Below, in pieces: positions 30,319 to 39,176 of a DNA stretch of 64,000 bases (positions are counted from its first letter, which is position 1; each line of letters opens with the position of its first letter). This DNA comes from Streptomyces sp. P3. Its GTDB lineage: Bacteria > Actinomycetota > Actinomycetes > Streptomycetales > Streptomycetaceae. The DNA lies in NCBI GenBank assembly GCA_016893485.2, contig JAFEKX020000001.1:2852001-2916000 (forward strand). The letters are read 5' to 3'. The notes beneath the pieces were generated by a model that did not search any database, was not told the DNA's origin, and saw only the letters and a list, made by a program, of their open reading frames with translations. Made by a program: the position numbers and the translations under genes.

Positions 30319-31838
30319 TCATCCCTGGGTCTTCTGGATAGCTTCGCGAAGCACCTGGCGGTCGTCGAAGGGACGGACCACTCCGGCGATGTCCTGGCCC
30401 TGCTCGTGGCCCTTGCCCGCGACCAGCACGGTGTCGCCCGGCTGTGCGCGGGCGACGGCGGCGGCGATGGCCGCGGCCCGGTCCTCGAAGACCTGGACCT
30501 CGCCGCGCTCGTGCGCGGGCACCGAGGCGGCGCCCTGGAGCATCGTCGCGAGGATCGCGAGGGGTCCTCTGAGCGGGGGTTGTCGGAGGTCAGTACGGCG
30601 GTGTCGGCGAGCCGGGCCACCGCGGCGCCCATCGGCTCGCGCTTGGTCCTGTCGCGGTCCCCGCCGCAGCCCAGCACGACGTGCACCTTGCCCTCGGTGA
30701 CCTTGCGCAGCGCGCGGAGAACCGATTCGACGGCGTCCGTCTTGTGGGCGTAGTCGACGACCGCGAGATACGGCTGCCCGGCGTCCACGCGCTCCAGCCG
30801 GCCCGGCACGCCCGGCACCGCGGCGATGCCGTCGGCGGCCAGCTGCGGGTCGAGGCCCGCGGTGGCCAGGGCGGCGATCGCGGCGAGGGTGTTGGCCACG
30901 TTGAAGGAGCCGGCGAGCGGCGAACGGGCCGTGATCAGCTCGCCCTTGGGGCCGACCGCGGTGAACGTCGAGTCCATCGGGCCGACTTCGACGCCCTCGG
31001 CGCGCCAGTCGGCGTCCGGGTGTCCCTCGGCGGAGTAGGTGGTCACGGGGACCGTGGCCTCGGTGGCGAGCCTGCGGCCGTACTCGTCGTCGAGGTTGAC
31101 GACTGCCTGGCGGCTGCGCAGCGGGGTGAACAGCTGCGCCTTGGCCTGGAAGTAGTCCTCCATGCCCGAGTGGAACTCCATGTGTTCCGGGCTGAGGTTG
31201 GTGAAGACGGCGATGTCGAAGACGCACGCGTCGACCCGGCCGAGGACCAGCGCGTGGCTGGAGACCTCCATGGCGACCGCGTCGACCCCGCGCTCCAGCA
31301 TGACCGCGAACAGGGCCTGGAGATCGGTGGCTTCGGGGGTGGTGCGCTCCGACTTGATGCGCTCGTCGCCGATGCGCGTCTCGACCGTGCCGATCAGACC
31401 GGTGGACCGGACGGTTTTCAGGCCGCCCTCCACGAGGTACGCCGTCGTGGTCTTGCCGGAGGTGCCGGTGATCCCGATCTGGAGCAGATCGCGGCCGGGG
31501 TGGCCGTAGATCGTGGCCGCCAGCTCGCCCATCTGCCCGCGCGGATCCTCTACGACCAGGACGGGCAGGCCTGTTGCGGTCGCGCGGTCGGCGCCGGCCG
31601 GGTCCGTCAGGACGGCGACGGCACCGAGGCCGGCGGCCTGGGTGACGAAGTCGGCGCCGTGCAGGCGGGCGCCGGGCAGCGCGGCGTACAGGTCGCCGGG
31701 GCGGACGGCGCGCGAGTCATGGGTGATGCCCGTGACCTCGGCGCTCGACGTCGGCGCTGCGGCGCCCAGTTCGTCGGCAAGGTCCGCGAGGGATGTGGCG
31801 GAGAGCTGCGCCGGCCTGGGCGGCCCCGGGTATGTCAC
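30319..31838 (-). CDS. murE: MurE, diaminopimelate-adding ligase (frame broken)
   Basis: This Mur ligase adds diaminopimelate to UDP-MurNAc-L-Ala-D-Glu. P-loop ITGTSGKTTTAYLVEGG, EVSSHALVLGRVD and FTNLSPEHMEFHSGMEDY are typical. The substrate-recognition motif DNPRSEDP carries the arginine found in DAP-adding enzymes; Streptomyces walls use LL-DAP, which fits the genus. The frame breaks at 30561-30564 just after DNPRSEDP, and the repaired tail reads LAILATMLQGAASVPAHERG to IQKTQG. 506 residues. The GTG start at 31838 lies 160 bases downstream of ftsI, a small gap that may hold an extra promoter. Confidence 0.95.
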
Positions 31839-31998
31839 GGATACGCCCTTCTGGGGGTTTGGGACTGATCGGCGGGTGGCACGGCGGTGAGCGTACCGGG
31901 CACACCGGCCCCGGAGCGAAGTGAGGGGCGGGGCTCGCCCTGGTTCCCGGACTGGGAGGTGATCATGGTCACGGATCGGTTCCTGGCTGTTGCGCTGA

Positions 31999-33999
31999 TC
32001 AGGGCGTGAAGGTCACGGGCAGATTCGCGGCCTTGGCCCCGGTGGGCGGGACCTGGAGGGTCTTGAGGGCGAACTCCATCACCTGCTTGTAGATCGGTCC
32101 GCAGATCTGACCGCCGAAGTAGCTTCCGCTGGTGGCGTTCTGGATCGCGCAGTAGACGGTGATGCGGGGGTTGTCGGCGGGCGCGAACCCGGCGAACGAC
32201 GAGGTGTAGCCCTTGTACTTGCCGGTGGCCGGATCCACGCGGTTGGCGGTGCCGGTCTTGCCCGCCACCCGGTACCCCGGAATGGCGGCCTTACCGCCCG
32301 TGCCCTGCTCGTCGTCCACCACGGACTCCAGCATCTGGGCGAGGGTCTTCGCCGTCTTCGCACTGATGACCCGGGTCTTCTTGGGCGTCGCCGCGGGCGC
32401 GAACCGACCGTCGGGTCCCTTCGTGCCACGCACCAGGGTGGGCTCGATCCGGACCCCGCCGTTGGCGACCGTCGAGTACACGGAGGCCGCCTGGAGGGCG
32501 TTGAGGGACATGCCCTGGCCGAAAGGAATCGTGTACTGCTGCGAGGTCGACCACTTGGAGGCGGGCGCGAGGATGCCCTTGGTCTCACCGGGAAGTTCAG
32601 CCCGCTGTAGCTGCCGATGCCGAACTTGCGCAGATACGAGTACAGGACCTCGTTGGCCTGCGGCTGCGTCGTGCCGAGCTGGCCGGCCGCCTCGATGGTG
32701 CCGATGTTGCTTGACTTGGCCAGCACGCCGTTGAGGGTCAGGTTCCAGGTCGCGTGGTCCACGTCGTCCTGGAAGAGCCGGTCGCCCCGGTGCAGCCGGT
32801 TCGGCACGACGACATGCGTCAGCGGGGTGGCCGCGTTCTCCTGGAGCACGGCGGCCATCGTCATGACCTTGGCGGTGGAACCGGGCTCGTAGGCGTCCTG
32901 GAGGGCCGCGTTGCCGAGGGAGGCCGCGTTGGCCTGCGCGAGGTCGTTCGGGTCGAAGCCGGGCGCGTTGGCCATGGCGAGGATCTCGCCGGTGCGGGTG
33001 TCCTGCACTATCACGTACCCGCGGTCCGCCTTGGACTTCTTCACCTGCTCGGTGATGGCGTTCTGCGCGGCCCACTGGATGTCGCGGTCGATCGTCAGCT
33101 CGACGTCGGAACCCGGCACCGCCGGCGTCTCCGTGGAACCCGCGGTCGGCACCTGGACCCCGCCGGACTGGGCGTAGCGGACCTTGCCGTCCTTGCCCGT
33201 GAGGTCCTTGTTCAGCTGCTGCTCGACCCCGCCGCCGCCCTTGCCGTCGGCGTTGACCCAGCCCAGTATCCCGGCGGCGAGATCGCCGTTCGGGTACACG
33301 CGCTTGGTGGTGGGGACGGCGAGGACACCGGCCAGGACGTTGACCGTGGTCGGGTCGGTCGAGGACTTGGTGGTGAGCGCGCTCTTCAGGTCCTTGATCT
33401 GCTTCCAGACCTGCGGGGTCTGCCGGTTGGCGAGCACCACGTAGCGCAGGTTCTTGTTCGCGGGCCTGAGCTTCTTGACGAGGGAGGCCTGGTCCACGCC
33501 GAGGATGGGGGCGAGGAGGGCGGCGGCCTGCTCGGGCCCGTCGTCGATCTTCAGCTGCTTGCGGGTGAACAGCGTCGGGTCGGCGGTGATCGTGTACGCG
33601 TCGACGCTGGTCGCGAGGGCCACCCCGGAGCGGTCGGTGATCTCGCCGCGCTCGGCGGCCACGACGTAGTCGACGTACCGGTTCTGCGCGGCCTTGGCGG
33701 CGTACGCGCTCGCGTCGACCGCCTGCACCTGCAGCAGCCGTACGACGAAGGCGATCAGGACGAGGGTCAGCGCCAGGCTGATCATGCGCAGCCGGGGGCG
33801 GGGGCTGCCGAGCCGGAGGGAGCGCGGGCCCCAGGGCGGCCGGAGGAGTGCGCCGAGGGCGGGGGCGCGGCCGGGCGGCGGGCGGGGCGGGCGCCGGGGC
33901 CCGGGCGGCGCCGGGGGTGCTGCCCCCTTCCGGCCGTTCGGGCCTGGCCGGTCCTGGCACTCGGCGGCGCGGCGGTTCCCTGTCGGACACTTCCGTCAC
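31999..33999 (-). CDS. ftsI: FtsI/PbpB, septal class B penicillin-binding protein (frame broken)
   Basis: This is the transpeptidase cross-linking septal peptidoglycan. A long proline/arginine-rich cytoplasmic N-terminus ([20 protein letters not shown]) precedes one membrane helix (ISLALTLVLIAFVVRLLQVQ), the pedestal domain and the transpeptidase domain with the catalytic SxxK (EPGSTAKVM), SxN (AKSSNIGT) and KTG (AGKTGTANR) motifs. The frame breaks at 32590-32592 (GLNFP-GETKG) and is also disturbed in the proline-rich N-terminus between about 33830 and 33900, where two bases seem missing. GTG 33999 overlaps the ftsL stop as GTGA; GTG 33990 is an alternative. FtsI partners with FtsW encoded in the same cluster. 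Confidence 0.95.
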   Translation of the reverse strand: MTEVSDREPPRRRVPGPARPERPEGGSTPGAARAPAPAPPAARPRPRPRRTPPAALGPALPPARQPPPPAAHDQPGADPRPDRLRRTAAAGAGGRRERVRRQGRAEPVRRLRRGRRARRDHRPLRGGPRDQRRRVHDHRRPDAVHPQAAEDRRRARAGRRPPRPHPRRGPGLPRQEAQAREQEPALRGARQPADPAGLEADQGPEERAHHQVLDRPDHGQRPGRCPRRPHHQARVPERRSRRRDTGLGQRRRQGRRRGRAAAEQGPHGQGRQGPLRPVRRGPGADRGFHGDAGGAGFRRRADDRPRHPVGRAERHHRAGEEVQGGPRVRDSAGHPHRRDPRHGQRARLRPERPRAGQRGLPRQRGPPGRLRARFHRQGHDDGRRAPGERGHPADACRRAEPAAPGRPALPGRRGPRDLEPDPQRRAGQVKQHRHHRGGRPARHDAAAGQRGPVLVSAQVRHRQLQRAELPGETKGILAPASKWSTSQQYTIPFGQGMSLNALQAASVYSTVANGGVRIEPTLVRGTKGPDGRFAPAATPKKTRVISAKTAKTLAQMLESVVDDEQGTGGKAAIPGYRVAGKTGTANRVDPATGKYKGYTSSFAGFAPADNPRITVYCAIQNATSGSYFGGQICGPIYKQVMEFALKTLQVPPTGAKAANLPVTFTP

Positions 34000-34570
34000 C
34001 TGCCGGGAGTCGTGGTCGGAGTCGGGGAGGGCGGTACTGCGGTGGGCGTCACCGGCACGGCCGGCACCGGAGCCTGGGCCGGACTCGCGACCGGTGTCGA
34101 AATCGGCGCCGGGACCTGCGGACGGCTCGGGCTCGGGCCGCTCACCAGGGCCTCGGGGCGAGAACCACCGGGGTGTTCGCCGCGGTCCTCGCGGCGGCCT
34201 GCTCGGGGACACCCTTCACGGTGCCGTTCGGGTCGAGGAAGGCGGGGTCCCCGCCGGGCACCATGCCGAGTTCGTGCGCGCGGCGCTGGAGGGCGTCGGG
34301 GGCGGAGTAGGCGTCCACGTCCCGCTGGAGGGCCTGCTCCTCGTCGGTGAGGCTCTTGGTCTGCTTCTGGAGGTCGTCCAGCTTGAACTGTCCTTCGCTG
34401 AGCGCGGAGTTCAGCACGAGCAGTCCGATCAGGCCGCCGCCGAGAAGGAGCACGACAAGGAGGACGAACGGGGTCCGGGCCGCCTGGATCCCGCCGGTCT
34501 GCGCGGGGCCGGTCGGGAAGAGCCGCGCGAGTCGGGCGGCCCTGCCCCTCAGTTCAGGTTTCCTGCTCAC
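33996..34570 (-). CDS. ftsL: Cell division protein FtsL (frame broken)
   Basis: This is a bitopic divisome protein joining FtsQ/DivIC to FtsW-FtsI. A basic N-terminus ([19 protein letters not shown]) precedes one membrane helix ([20 protein letters not shown]) and a short coiled coil ([20 protein letters not shown]). The frame breaks at 34155-34158. Read through, the tail is [20 protein letters not shown], then [20 protein letters not shown] and [11 protein letters not shown], a Pro/Thr/Val-rich extension ending at the ftsI start. Without repair the protein would stop at 34142. About 191 residues. The identity rests on topology and position between rsmH and ftsI, since FtsL is poorly conserved. 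Confidence 0.9.
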
Positions 34571-34653
34571 TCACGCCCCCGAGTCGGAAGGTCGGACCCA
34601 CCCGCTGCTCGCGGCGAGCGCGCCTTGGACGGACGCCCTGCCTCACCCCGTGC

Positions 34654-35610
34654 TCAATCAACGACGTCCTCCCTGATGCGCTGAGCCCCCGCAGCCGCGC
34701 GGGTGCCGCCCGCCGGTTCTCGGCGACCTCTTCCTCGGTGGGAAGTTCGGCACCGCGCGTCAGGAGCTTGAGCCGGGGCTGGTACCGCTCGGGCACGACG
34801 GGCAGCCCGGGAGGCGCGGTGTTGGCGGCGCCGGCCGCGAACACCTGCTTGACCAGGCGGTCTTCGAGCGAGTGGTACGACAGGACGGCGATCCGGCCGC
34901 CCACGGCAAGGGACTTCACCGCGGCGGGGATCGCGCTCTCCAGGACGGACAGTTCGCCGTTGACCTCGATGCGCAGCGCCTGGAAGGTGCGCTTGGCCGG
35001 GTTGCCGCCGGTGCGCTTGGCGGCCTGCGGCAGCGAGTCGCGGATCAGCTCGACGAGCCGCGCGCTGTTGCTGAACGGCTCCTTGTCGCGCTCCCGGACG
35101 ACCGCGGACACGATCCGCTTGGCCTGCTTCTCCTCGCCGTACGCCCGCAGGATGCGGACGAGTTCGCCGGGCGCGTAGGTGTTGAGGACCTCGGCGGCGC
35201 TGATGCCGGTCGTCTGGTCCATGCGCATGTCGAGCGGGGCGTCCTGGGCGTAGGCGAAGCCGCGGTCGGCCTCGTCGAGCTGCATGGAGGAGACGCCGAG
35301 GTCGAACAGGACGCCCTCCACGCGCGGGATGCCCAGCCGCTCCAGCACGTCGGGCAGTTCGTCGTAGACGGCGTGCACGAGGGTGGCGCGGTCGCCGAAG
35401 GGCGCGAGGCGCTCCCGGAGAGGCGCAGCGCCTCCTTGTCGCGGTCGAGGGCCACGAGCCGCGCCTCGGGAACCGGGTCAGCAGGGCCTCGCTGTGCCCG
35501 CCGAGGCCGAGGGTGCAGTCGACGACCACCGCGCCCGGCCGCTCCAGTGCGGGCGCCAACATGTCCAGGCACCGCTGGAGCATCACCGGGACGTGTCGAC
35601 TGTTGCTCAA
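34654..35610 (-). CDS. rsmH: RsmH (MraW), 16S rRNA m4C1402 methyltransferase (frame broken)
   Basis: This SAM-dependent enzyme methylates N4 of C1402 in 16S rRNA. Motifs: [13 protein letters not shown] at the N-terminus, SAM-binding [34 protein letters not shown] and [14 protein letters not shown]. The frame is broken at 35468-35470, 35414-35416 and 34686-34690. Repaired, it is about 319 residues and ends [12 protein letters not shown]. The likely start is TTG (LSNSRHVPV) eight bases after GAGAGG. It is the first gene of the dcw cluster; no mraZ precedes it, whereas many bacteria have mraZ there. Confidence 0.94.
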   Translation of the reverse strand: MSNSRHVPVMLQRCLDMLAPALERPGAVVVDCTLGLGGHSEALLTRFPRRGSWPSTATRRRCASPGAPRALRRPRHPRARRLRRTARRAGAAGHPARGGRPVRPRRLLHAARRGRPRLRLRPGRPARHAHGPDDRHQRRRGPQHLRARRTRPHPAGVRRGEAGQADRVRGRPGARQGAVQQQRAARRADPRLAAAGRQAHRRQPGQAHLPGAAHRGQRRTVRPGERDPRRGEVPCRGRPDRRPVVPLARRPPGQAGVRGRRRQHRASRAARRARAVPAPAQAPDARCRTSHRGRGRREPAGGTRAAAGAQRIREDVVD

Positions 35611-35962
35611 GGGGCCCTCTCAGGTCCGGCGGGCCGTACGCACCGCCGGGTGCCCACCCGCTGACGAAAGGGAAGCCTGCCGGCGCCGAAGGCGTCAGCC
35701 GACCGGGAGCAGGAGGAGGCCGAGCCGTACGTACGCGCCGCGCACGTGGGGAGAATCCGGAAGGTCGCCGGAGTCTCCGGGAAAAGTCCAGCAGGGAGAG
35801 CCTCGTCTCCCGCTCCGCGCAACTTTAGTCCACCCTGTCCCGCGGTCAATCAACCGGCCTGCGCGTCGCGGACCGGGGTGCGTGCGAAGCGTCAAAACGG
35901 GAAGAAACACCCGGGCGGGCGCACCCCCGCCACCCGTGTGGGTTACCTCACAAGAGGACGCA
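35611..35962. promoter_or_regulatory. dcw cluster promoter region; best promoter at 35822-35849 (minus)
   Basis: On the minus strand TTGACC (35844-35849) and TAAAGT (35822-35827) are spaced by 16 bases, a good match to the vegetative HrdB/sigma-70 consensus and the best promoter seen in the window. Transcription would begin near 35815 and give a leader of about 200 bases before rsmH. No coding gene is evident in the leader. On the plus strand the region runs into the start of the carbonic anhydrase gene. Confidence 0.7.
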
Positions 35963-36025
35963 ATGACGCTCTTTTTCCCGCCCCACACCGCGACCGAACC
36001 GCCGGTGACCAGTACCGTCATGGGT

Positions 36026-36574
36026 ATGACGACCTCCGCATCCGTACCCACAGAGTCCGAAGGCGCCATAACCGACGGCGGGACCGTGACGGACCGCCTC
36101 GTCGAGGCCAACGGACAGTACGCCGCCGCGTTCACCGATCCGGGGATGGACGCCCGACCCGTGCTCCAGGTGGCCGTGGTGGCCTGCATGGACGCCCGAC
36201 TCGACCTGCACTCGGCGCTCGGCCTGCAACTGGGCGACTGCCACACGATCCGTAACGCGGGTGGGGTCGTCACCGACGACGTCATCCGCTCCCTCACCAT
36301 CAGCCAGCGGGCGCTCGGCACCCGCAGCGTCGTGCTCATCCACCACACGGGCTGCGGCCTGGAGTCCCTCACCGAGGAGTTCCGGCACGATCTGGAGATG
36401 GAGGTCGGCCAGCGCCCCGCCTGGGCGGTGGAGGCCTTCCGTGACGTCGACCAGGACGTACGGCAGTCCATGCAGCGTGTGCGCACCTCGCCGTTCCTGC
36501 TGCACACTGATGATGTGCGCGGCTTCGTCTTCGACGTGAAGTCGGGTCTGCTGCGCGAGATCGACCCCGCCTGA
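36026..36574 (+). CDS. Beta-class carbonic anhydrase
   Basis: This zinc enzyme interconverts CO2 and bicarbonate. Zinc ligands are in ACMDARLD (CxDxR) and HHTGCG (HxxC), and GGVVTDDVIRSL is the family helix. The sequence resembles mycobacterial Rv1284-type short enzymes, and VFDVKSGLLREI ends it. I favour ATG 36026 (182 residues) because TACCGT lies exactly seven bases upstream, as in other apparently leaderless genes here. An ATG at 35963 with AGAGGA close upstream would add 21 residues with little family similarity. The gene is intact and single, lying between the dcw promoter and the moxR operon. Confidence 0.88.
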   Translation: MTTSASVPTESEGAITDGGTVTDRLVEANGQYAAAFTDPGMDARPVLQVAVVACMDARLDLHSALGLQLGDCHTIRNAGGVVTDDVIRSLTISQRALGTRSVVLIHHTGCGLESLTEEFRHDLEMEVGQRPAWAVEAFRDVDQDVRQSMQRVRTSPFLLHTDDVRGFVFDVKSGLLREIDPA

Positions 36575-36800
36575 CGCACCCGCCCGCCCCGAAAACTCCC
36601 GCCTCGGACGCCCAGAAGGTCATAAGACCCGACAAAGCGAAGGCAGTTGTCCACAGGCGAGTGACACGAACCGGTAACGGCAACAAGAATGCGGGTGTGG
36701 CGTCGCGCGGAACTTTTCCCGCGCGGTGTCCGTGTTTCGGGGTGGGCCGGTCCGCATCACAGGCGTCGGCCCATGGAAAGAACGGGCCGAGGAGGGCCGG

Positions 36801-37825
36801 GTGACGACCTATGACGATCGAGCGAGCCTTACGGATCTGACCGCCACTGTGGAGCGAGTCCGCAGTTCGGTGGAAGGAGTGATCGAGGGCAAGCCCGAGG
36901 TCGTACGGCTTTCGCTGACCGTGCTGCTCGCCGAGGGACATCTTCTGATCGAGGACGTCCCCGGTGTGGGCAAGACAATGCTGGCCAAGGCGCTGGCGCG
37001 GTCGATCGACTGTTCGGTGCGGCGAATCCAGTTCACGCCCGACCTGCTGCCCTCGGACATCACCGGTGTGTCCATCTGGGACCAGCAGCAGCGGGACTTC
37101 GAGTTCAAACCGGGCGCGATCTTCGCCCAGATCGTGATCGGCGACGAGATCAACCGCGCCTCGCCGAAGACCCAGTCCGCGCTCCTGGAGTCCATGGAGG
37201 AGCGCCAGGTCACCATCGACGGCCAGACCTACGAACTGCCCAGCCCCTTCATGGTGGTCGCCACGCAGAACCCGGTCGAGATGGAGGGCACCTATCCCCT
37301 GCCCGAGGCCCAGCGCGACCGCTTCATGGCGCGGGTCTCCATCGGCTATCCCAGCGCGGAGGCCGAGCTGCAGATGCTCGACATCCACGGCGGGGTCAGC
37401 CCGCTGGACGACCTCCAGCCCGTGGCGCACGCGCACGACATCGTCAAACTGGTCGAGGCGGTCCGCGGCGTCCACGTCGCCGACCCGGTCCGCAGGTACG
37501 CGGTGGAGCTGGTCGGCGCCACCCGCAACCACCCGGACCTCAGACTCGGTGCCTCCCCGCGCGCGACGCTGCACCTGCTGCGCGCGGCGAAGGCCTCCGC
37601 CGCCCTGAGCGGCCGTGAGTACGCGCTGCCGGACGACATCCAGGCCCTCGCGGTCGCGGTCCTGGCCCACCGCCTGCTGCCCACCGCCCAGGCCCAGTTG
37701 AACCGTCGTACGGCGGAGCAGGTCGTCCAGGAGATCCTCCAGCGCACCCCCGTGCCCGCGGCACCGGCCCCGCAGAGCGGCCTGGGTCTCGGGGGTACGG
37801 CCAGCAGCCGCCCCGGAGGCTGTGA
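36801..37825 (+). CDS. MoxR family AAA+ ATPase (frame broken near the stop)
   Basis: This is an AAA+ chaperone of the MoxR group, usually paired with DUF58/VWA-type and transglutaminase proteins. Walker A is EDVPGVGKTMLAKAL, Walker B GDEINRASPKTQSALLE, and the sensor region MVVATQNPVEMEGTYPLPEA is typical. GTG 36801 follows GGAGGG by five bases; upstream in-frame codons lack a site. The last codons are shifted by one base at 37811-37814 (four C for five), so the true stop TGA is at 37823-37825, overlapping the next ATG. 341 residues. The chaperone target is unknown; the gene set suggests envelope protein maturation. Confidence 0.92.
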
Positions 37826-39176
37826 TGACCACCGGGGAGGCGGAGACCGACCGGGACGAGAAGGGCGGTGTCCGTACGGCCCTGGCCGGGCTGACCACCC
37901 GCGGACGCTCGTTCCTGGCCGCCGGTATCGCCGCCGCGGTCTGCGCGTACGTCCTGGGGCAGAGTGATCTGCTCCGGGTCGGGCTGCTGCTCGCGGTGCT
38001 GCCGCTGGTCTGCGCGACCGTGCTCTACCGCACCCGCTACCGGGTGGCCGGCAGCCGCAGGCTCTCCCCGCGCGCGTGCCCGCCGGCTCCGAGGCCCGCG
38101 TCCATCTGCGCATGGACAACGTCTCCCGGCTGCCCACGGGCCTGCTGATGCTCCAGGACCGGGTGCCGTACGTGCTCGGTCCGCGCCCCCGCTTCGTCCT
38201 GGACCGGGTCGAGGCGGGCGGCCGGCGCGAGGTGTCCTACCGGGTCCGCTCCGACCTGCGCGGGCGCTACCCCTGGGACCGCTCCAGCTCCGCCTGACGG
38301 ACCCCTTCGGGATGTGCGAACTGACCCGCTCCTTCTCGACCTTCGACACCCTGACGGTCATCCCGCGCGTGGAGGCCCTCCCCGGTCCGCCTCAGCGGCG
38401 AGGCCAAGGGCTACGGCGACGGCCGCAACCGCTCGCTGGCCCTGGCGGGCGAGGACGACGTGATCCCGCGCGGGTACCGCTACGGCGACGACCTGCGCCG
38501 TGTGCACTGGCGCTCCACCGCGCGCTACGGCGAGCTGATGGTCCGCCGCGAGGAACAGCCCCAGCGCGCCCGCTGCACGGTCCTGCTGGACACCCGGGGC
38601 ATCGCCTACGCGGGCCAGGGCCCGGACTCGGCCTTCGAGTGGGCCGTCTCGGGCGCCGCCTCCGTCCTGGTGCACATGCTGGAACGCGGCTTCTCCGTAC
38701 GGCTGTTGAGCGACACGGGCAACTCGGTGCCCGGCCAGGACGCCGACGGGTTCGCGGGCGCGAGCCAGGAGTCGGCGGACGCGGCCGGACTGATGATGGA
38801 CACCCTCGCGGTGATCGACCACTCGGACGGCTCGGGCCTGTCCCGGGCCTACGACGTCCTGCGCAGCGGGAACGAAGGACTGCTGGTGGCCTTCTTCGGC
38901 GACCTAGACGAGGAACAGGCGGCCGTGGTCGCCCGGATGCGCCAGCGCAGCGGAGGCGCCCTCGCCTTCGTGCTGGACAACGACGGCTGGGTCCGCGAGT
39001 CGACCGACGTGCCCGGACCCGGTGACGGGCCCGAGGAGCGGCTGCGGCTGCTGCGCGACGCGGGCTGGACCACCGTGGCCGTACCACGCGGCGCCTCCCT
39101 GACGGAGCTGTGGCAACGGGCGGACCGCGAGCGGAACGGCATCACCGCCGCCGGCCTCGGGGAGGGATGGGCATGA
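37825..39176 (+). CDS. DUF58 domain protein with membrane anchor (frame broken)
   Basis: This is a conserved partner of MoxR ATPases. Two N-terminal hydrophobic helices (FLAAGIAAAVCAYVLG and LLLAVLPLVCATVLY) are followed by an extracytoplasmic-looking beta region, then the DUF58 core with the family motif GDDLRRVHWRSTARYGELMV. The frame is broken at 38066-38069, 38270-38273 and 38380-38383 (the last seems to lack two bases). Repaired length is about 452 residues. Its ATG overlaps the moxR stop and its stop overlaps the transglutaminase ATG, so the three form a coupled operon. The molecular function is not known. Confidence 0.85.

Noticed and set aside
28899..31838. A continuous 979-residue frame that looks like a MurE-MurF fusion
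   Set aside because: It exists only because murE loses one base at 30561-30564. The proper murE tail and stop at 30319 are in the next frame, and murF has its own start four bases on.
30681..31868. Long open frame antisense to murE
   Set aside because: It is a shadow of murE, which has clear ligase motifs; there is no ribosome site or family similarity on the plus strand.
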